The notes beneath the pieces were generated by a model that was not told the DNA's origin, did no database searches, and saw only the letters and a list, made by a program, of their open reading frames with translations. A stretch of 64,000 nt of DNA, from contig OZ316899.1 of assembly GCA_973895155.1 (NCBI GenBank), positions 15,624,001 to 15,688,000 on the forward strand, read 5' to 3'. Source of the DNA: Marsupella aquatica. Its lineage: Eukaryota > Marchantiophyta. The translations under genes were made by a program, and so were the position numbers. This document shows, piece by piece, positions 59,648-64,000 of this stretch. Position 1 is the first letter of the stretch. Each line of letters starts with the position of its first letter.

Positions 59648-62600
59648 ATGTCATTGCAAGTCGATCGTACCCGGGATATTGAAGACCTCGTCCGGAAGCT
59701 GAAGCAATGCTTCCCAGAAACCGATATATTTGTCTCCGTTGAAGAAGTACCCAGATACTTCTGCTGGTCAGTAAAGCTTGCTCTGAGAGAAACCTCCATG
59801 GCAACAGAGATGAAGAGGAAGGGAGCCGTCAACGATGAAGCCACCCCGGCAAAAAGAACAAGGTCGGCGGCACCAAAGAAGCCAGCCGAGCAGCAGAGCA
59901 GGAGGCAGGGAGAAGCCGAAGAGGAGGAGGTCGATCCCATCAAGGCCATTCCAACCAGGGATGACACCTGGAAGGGCTGGGCGGCAACCCTACCGGTGGA
60001 GGTGCAACTACATTTTGCACGGGAGGAGGATGCATGCTTTACGGCCATGCAGACCAAGAAGTACCGAGGCTTCATGGCCGGATCCGGCTTAGAGGCCTTT
60101 GTAAGATTACCATGGCTGAAGCCGGAGGTACCGGAGTCAGACCTATTAGAATTCGTGGGGTCATGGGAACCCGAGACCAATTGCACGAGGATATATGGGA
60201 AGGATTTCTATCTTACTCCCAAGGTAATTGCCAAAGTGTTTGGCTTGCCGATAGGCAATAAGACCAAAGTTGATACCAGGAAGACCTTGCGTGACAAGGA
60301 GTTCCGGTCGTTCCCCGGGCCATCAACGAAGAATGGCTTCTTCCGGAACACCTGCACCAACCCGCACATAGGAGAGATGATCGACTTCTTGCGGGTGACC
60401 ATGCATTGTAACTTGCCGAGGGCAGAGATCGGCAAAGCACAGGTCTATCTGGCAGAAAGGCCAGACCCAAGCCGGGACTACAACGGGTACCTCCTCAACC
60501 AATTGAAGAAGATCTTAAAGGAGGAGCAGCAGGTAATCGGCATGGGGAGCGTATTGCGGCTTGGCTATCACATGCCGCTGTTGTGCCGGTATGCTAGAGG
60601 TCAGACTTTTGCCCCAGTACTTCCCCTGCAGGTAAGGGCACCCGAGGAAGCTCCAATGCCGAGGCCGTTGGCTGAGAAGCCTCAACCACCTGTTAGCCCT
60701 ACGATCGAGTAGGTGTTTAGGCCCAGGAAGGAGGACTTGCCGATGCAGCAACTAGGCATGCAGAGTCTGCTGAAACTACTGGAGAAAGAAAAGAAATCGG
60801 CATCGGCAACAACAACGGCAATGGCAACAATGCAGGACACTACTACAGAGGTAGGCCTACACCGGCTCACAAGAGAAAACCCCTTTGCTGGAGACAAGGA
60901 GAGAATCAGGCCGGAATCCAAGCCAGGTGTTCGAATGTATGTGGGAATCTCAAGCTCCGAATCTGAGGCAGAATTGCCTGAAGCTCCTACCGACGAAGAG
61001 GAGAGGGAGAAGCCGGACGTCCAAGAAGTAGAGGAGGTAGTGGAGGACTGCAGCCATGATAATTCCGGCTATGGGTCGGACCATCACGTTCCAGGAGTAA
61101 GGACCTGTGGCCGGTTTGTCCCCACACTTCCAAGGGTAGTGCGAGGGGACCCCAACCAGCAGAGTAGCCCTGAGTCTCCCCCACCAGATGTTGCTCCCCC
61201 GAGCTTTGACGGCATAAAATAGACGGTGCAAGAATTTCAGGAGCAAATCAGGCAGGAAGAGGAGGCAGCCCTGGCTAGGGAAAAGGATTTACCAGGAGGA
61301 GATTGGCCGGAGGACATCAGGCGGCTAGCCAAAAAAGGAAGCAAACCTCTAGCCACGATTGAAGAGATCCGCAGGACGGCTTGGGAGCAGAGGCCGCGAT
61401 GGGCGATGCCGATCACTTCTACTTACTCCACCTACGCTAAGAATAGAGCCATGGAGTATGGTGAGATGTGTGGGGAACTTGCGCTCGGCATCTTTGGAGA
61501 GGAGTTGGAGGTAGGACCCTTTTTCCATAGGGAGCAGTTGGAGAAGCACCAATTAGAAGAAGCGGTGGCTTTAGAGAGAAGCAAGAAGGACGAGGTCATT
61601 CGGCGGCTTAGGAGGATGGAAGCCGAGATTGAAGATCTAAAGGCGGCCAAGAAAGCCCAAGATGAACTGCGGATTAAACGGCATGAGCTGAACATCATGC
61701 AGGGGCAGTTGGACACCGCGCAGGCTGATAATCAGAATATCAAGGAAAAACTGACTCAGACGCAGGGAGAGTTGGCCGACACGATCAAAGAGAGGGAGAA
61801 GTGGAAGCAAGAGCTGAAGAATACAGAGGAGGCCCACATAACGCCAACAGCCGGGCCATGGCGGAGACCCAAAGAAAGGAATGGGCGTTGAAGGGGGAGC
61901 TCGAGAAAATCCGCGGAGCCCTTGAGCAGAAGGAGGCCGAGTTAGGGAAATCCTATCAAGGGATTATGGCGCTGCAGCAGGAGCTTGCGTCCCTGACGGC
62001 CAGCTTCAAGGCCGACCTAAGGGAGAAGGACAAGATGCTCGAACAGACTTACGCCAAGATGAACCAGATGGAGTCTGTCATCATTGCAGAGCTCGACAAG
62101 GAGCTAAGAGCAACCCGGGAGGAGAGGACTACCTTGAAACAAGAACGGGAGGAAGCCCAGAAGGAACTAGAGGAGGCATGCAAGGACCTGGATGAGACCC
62201 AGGAGGAGTTGGAGGAAATCACGAGGAAGATGGAGAACCTCCAGCGGCGGGCCGACAACCAAACGGAGCGGCTGAAGAAACAAGCCGCAGTATTTAAGTG
62301 CTTGTCTTCATCAGGCCCAACTCCAATTGGGGCAACCAAGTTACCAGGAGTGGTACTGGCCGAAGAAAAAGCCGCGCCACCTGCACCAGTGCCGGAAGTA
62401 AGTGGGAAGGGGAAGGGACTAGCTGCCAAACCAGAAAAGAAGAAAAAGCGGAAACCTTCAGGGTCAAGGAGTAATCCGACTCCACAAGCCGTGGTGACCA
62501 AGGAGGTAGAACCAGCACCATCCTCCGGCATGAATACGGCAATAGATCCCGCTATCATCACAGGTGGGGGTGGTGCGGCCCAAGCCGAACTACTCAGTAA

Positions 62601-62829
62601 TGAGGCCGGTATTCCAGATCCGCCTCTTGAGCAGGCCGGGGAGACCGTAGCCGAGGCTGAGGCAGTAACCGATTCCCGAGCCGATGCCGACGCCGATGGT
62701 GGACCCAGTCAGGCCGATGGAGAGTTGACTCAGTCAAGGGCAGGTAATCTGTCAGAAAATGAACCTACGGCAGTGGCTGAGGAGGAAGCGTTGGGGGCGT
62801 CCATTAAGGATCCACCACCGGTGTCGTGA
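59648..62829 (+). pseudogene. family A coiled-coil / mobile-domain-like protein, best copy
   Basis: The frame opens before the ATG at 59648; a second good start is 59798 (MATEMKRKG). From 59798 a basic, acidic-tailed N-terminus (AKRTRSAAPKK) leads into a globular domain with DTWKGWAATLP, EAFVRLPWLKPE, LLEFVGSWEPETNCT, YGKDFYLTPKVIAKVFGLP, NGFFRNTC, DFLRVTMHCN and LRLGYHMPLLCRYARG (to about 60600). An acidic linker follows, then a long coiled coil (about 61500-62280, e.g. EELEEITRKMENLQRR). The protein ends in a KKKKRKPSGSRS basic patch and a low-complexity acidic tail. The frame is broken by TAG at 60710, TAG at 61220 and a 2-base shift near 61835 (a CACA where CA is expected). Otherwise it is continuous, so decay is recent. 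It is collinear with 992-3120. No reverse transcriptase or transposase lies beside it. Confidence 0.75.
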
Positions 62830-63560
62830 CGGTGCAAGGGCGTCGTTCCTTTTAGGGAGGGCGGACGTGGAGGGAGGAGGCGTGAGTGGGCAGGGCGGGC
62901 GCTGATCTCCAAGTTTAAGATTAGGATCAGGACCAGGAGCGGCCCCGACACTTAGCTTAGTGGGATTGCGGTCCCACTGGTAGGAGCAACACTTGTGCTC
63001 CTGCCTTGCTGTACATAGGTAGATTCGGGCAAGTAGATTACTGTTAAGTAGATTAGGCTTACGATGCAAAGAATGGCGGATCCACTACCAGGATAAGTAC
63101 CTGGGCAGCGGGGAGCTTAGGGCCTCTTCTTTAGCAAGTTTTTAGTTTGCACCAGCCGGGCTGGGATCAAGTAGTACGAGAAGCTCTCGGTTAGTCATAC
63201 AGTGACCCTTGTGTATATTCATGTTTCCTCATGCCTAAGAGCTGAATAGAGTTGGCCTCACGGCTTAGTTCGCAGAGCTTGTGTATGAGATGTACTGTTT
63301 GTATGGCAAGTGCATGGTATGACTCAGTCAGAATGAGTCATTTTGCTATTTGTGTGTCGCATTAACTTGTGTGAAGAGTGCCCACATCAACCAAAAGGAA
63401 GGAAAGTAAGTAGGGGAGTGAGAGTTGGATGTGTCGAGCTGAGATTTAGGTCTTAGCGGCTTAACCAAGCCTATTGGGGATCATTCCGGCGGCGGAATCC
63501 AAACATACCTAACAAGACGGAGGGGAAGACAGGGGAAGGCCTAGATTAGGCCGGCTACGT
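62830..63560. other. 3' flank of family A copy, no gene
   Basis: Non-coding sequence between the two inverted family A segments. No gene or recognisable terminal repeat was found. Confidence 0.45.
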
Positions 63561-63689
63561 ATCTCATGACCCGATGAAGGATCTGTCCAATATATGTGTG
63601 TAAAATGTTAATAGTAGTAGTAGAAGGTTAGCAGCGTCCCATGCCGCTAAGCCGCGGAAACGGCCTCGCCAAGCGCGAATCATGGTCTC

Positions 63690-64000
63690 CCCGGCCTCAG
63701 CCTCGGCTATGGTCTCCCCGGCCTGCTCAAGAGGCGGATCTGGGATACCGGCCTCATTACTGAGTAGTTCGACTTGGGCCGCACCATCCCCACCTTTGAT
63801 GATAGCGGGATCTATTGCCGTGTTCATGCCGGAGGTTGGTGCTGGGTCTACCTCCTTGGTCACGGCCTGTGGAGTCGGATTACTCCTTGACCCTGAAGGT
63901 TTCCGCTTCTTCTTCTTTTCTGGTTCGGCAGCTGGTCCCTTCCCCTTCCCACTTACTTCCGGCACTGGTGCAGGTGGCGCGGCTTGTTCTTCGGCCAGTA
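63690..64000 (-). pseudogene. inverted partial copy of the family A C-terminus, runs off the window
   Basis: On the minus strand, from the window edge, it reads the same text as plus-strand 62354-62665: PEVSGKGKGPAAEPEKKK, KPSGSRSNPTPQAV, SGMNTAIDPAI and LSNEAGIPDPPLEQAGE. There are few differences. Homology stops near 63691, after a short duplication of GGCCGGGGAGACCAT. The two arms are tail-to-tail with about 1 kb between them. The rest of this copy lies beyond 64000. Confidence 0.85.

Noticed and set aside
1-64000. Naming the species (for example a stonewort alga, moss or fern)
   Set aside because: Introns, telomere motif and telobox fit streptophytes in general; nothing in the window identifies one species.

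Overview
This is eukaryotic, streptophyte-type DNA, from a land plant or a charophyte-like alga. Spliceosomal GT-AG introns join reading frames in the correct phase. Plant-type (CCCTAAA) telomere-like motifs are scattered through the window, and one gene ends in a plant telobox MYB motif (VDLKDKWRN). No bacterial-style operon, rRNA, tRNA or CRISPR array was seen. I cannot name the species. Most of the window is repeat-rich accessory sequence. GC-richer islands (about 20-22, 24.7-29.6 and 54.5-64 kb) carry decayed genes, with AT-rich non-coding DNA between them.

Layout. 1-5.1 kb: two decayed, head-to-head copies of a coiled-coil / plant-mobile-domain-like protein (called family A here). 5.1-20 kb: no convincing gene, but microsatellites, interstitial telomere-like tracts, a dispersed (GATA)n/minisatellite repeat family present in both orientations, and a 1.1-kb non-autonomous element with 30-bp terminal inverted repeats (TIRs). 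20.3-23.9 kb: a decayed copy of a second coiled-coil family (B), split by a 1.7-kb insertion with a 5-bp target duplication. 24.7-29.5 kb, minus strand: a decayed C2H2 zinc-finger plus RecQ-type helicase resembling telomere-linked helicases of fungi. 34.8-36.2 kb: a non-autonomous Mutator-like element. 36.8-52.4 kb: a gene with a mobile-domain-like N-terminus and a C-terminal telobox MYB domain, with a 13.4-kb DNA transposon in its last intron. 57.3-62.8 kb: divergent copies of families B and A. The window ends in an inverted partial copy of family A.

The centrepiece is the transposon at 38939-52348. It has 26-bp TIRs, a candidate 4-bp target duplication (TTGT), and shared subterminal AAAGTGTACATTTGG repeats. 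On the minus strand it carries a large transposase (three En/Spm-TNP1-like N-terminal repeats and a DUF7869-type DDE core). On the plus strand, divergently, it carries a three-exon 1374-residue gene joining a ParB-like domain to a beta-class N6/N4 DNA methyltransferase-like domain. Just downstream is a diverged FCP1/NIF-type HAD phosphatase-like gene. The transposase and methyltransferase-like genes are separated by a large array of 25-bp palindromes (TTGGATTCGGA, 3 nt, TCCGAATCCAA). The same palindrome recurs inside both introns of the methyltransferase-like gene. I do not recognise this gene combination as a described transposon type. The layout suggests that the element reads, and perhaps marks, its own palindromes. 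The aspartates or DPPY residues expected for catalysis are altered in both enzyme-like proteins, so binding rather than catalysis is a real alternative.

Several element genes carry in-frame stops that look like CAG to TAG or CGA to TGA changes. This is the pattern expected from deamination of methylated cytosines in CHG and CG contexts, as in silenced plant transposons.
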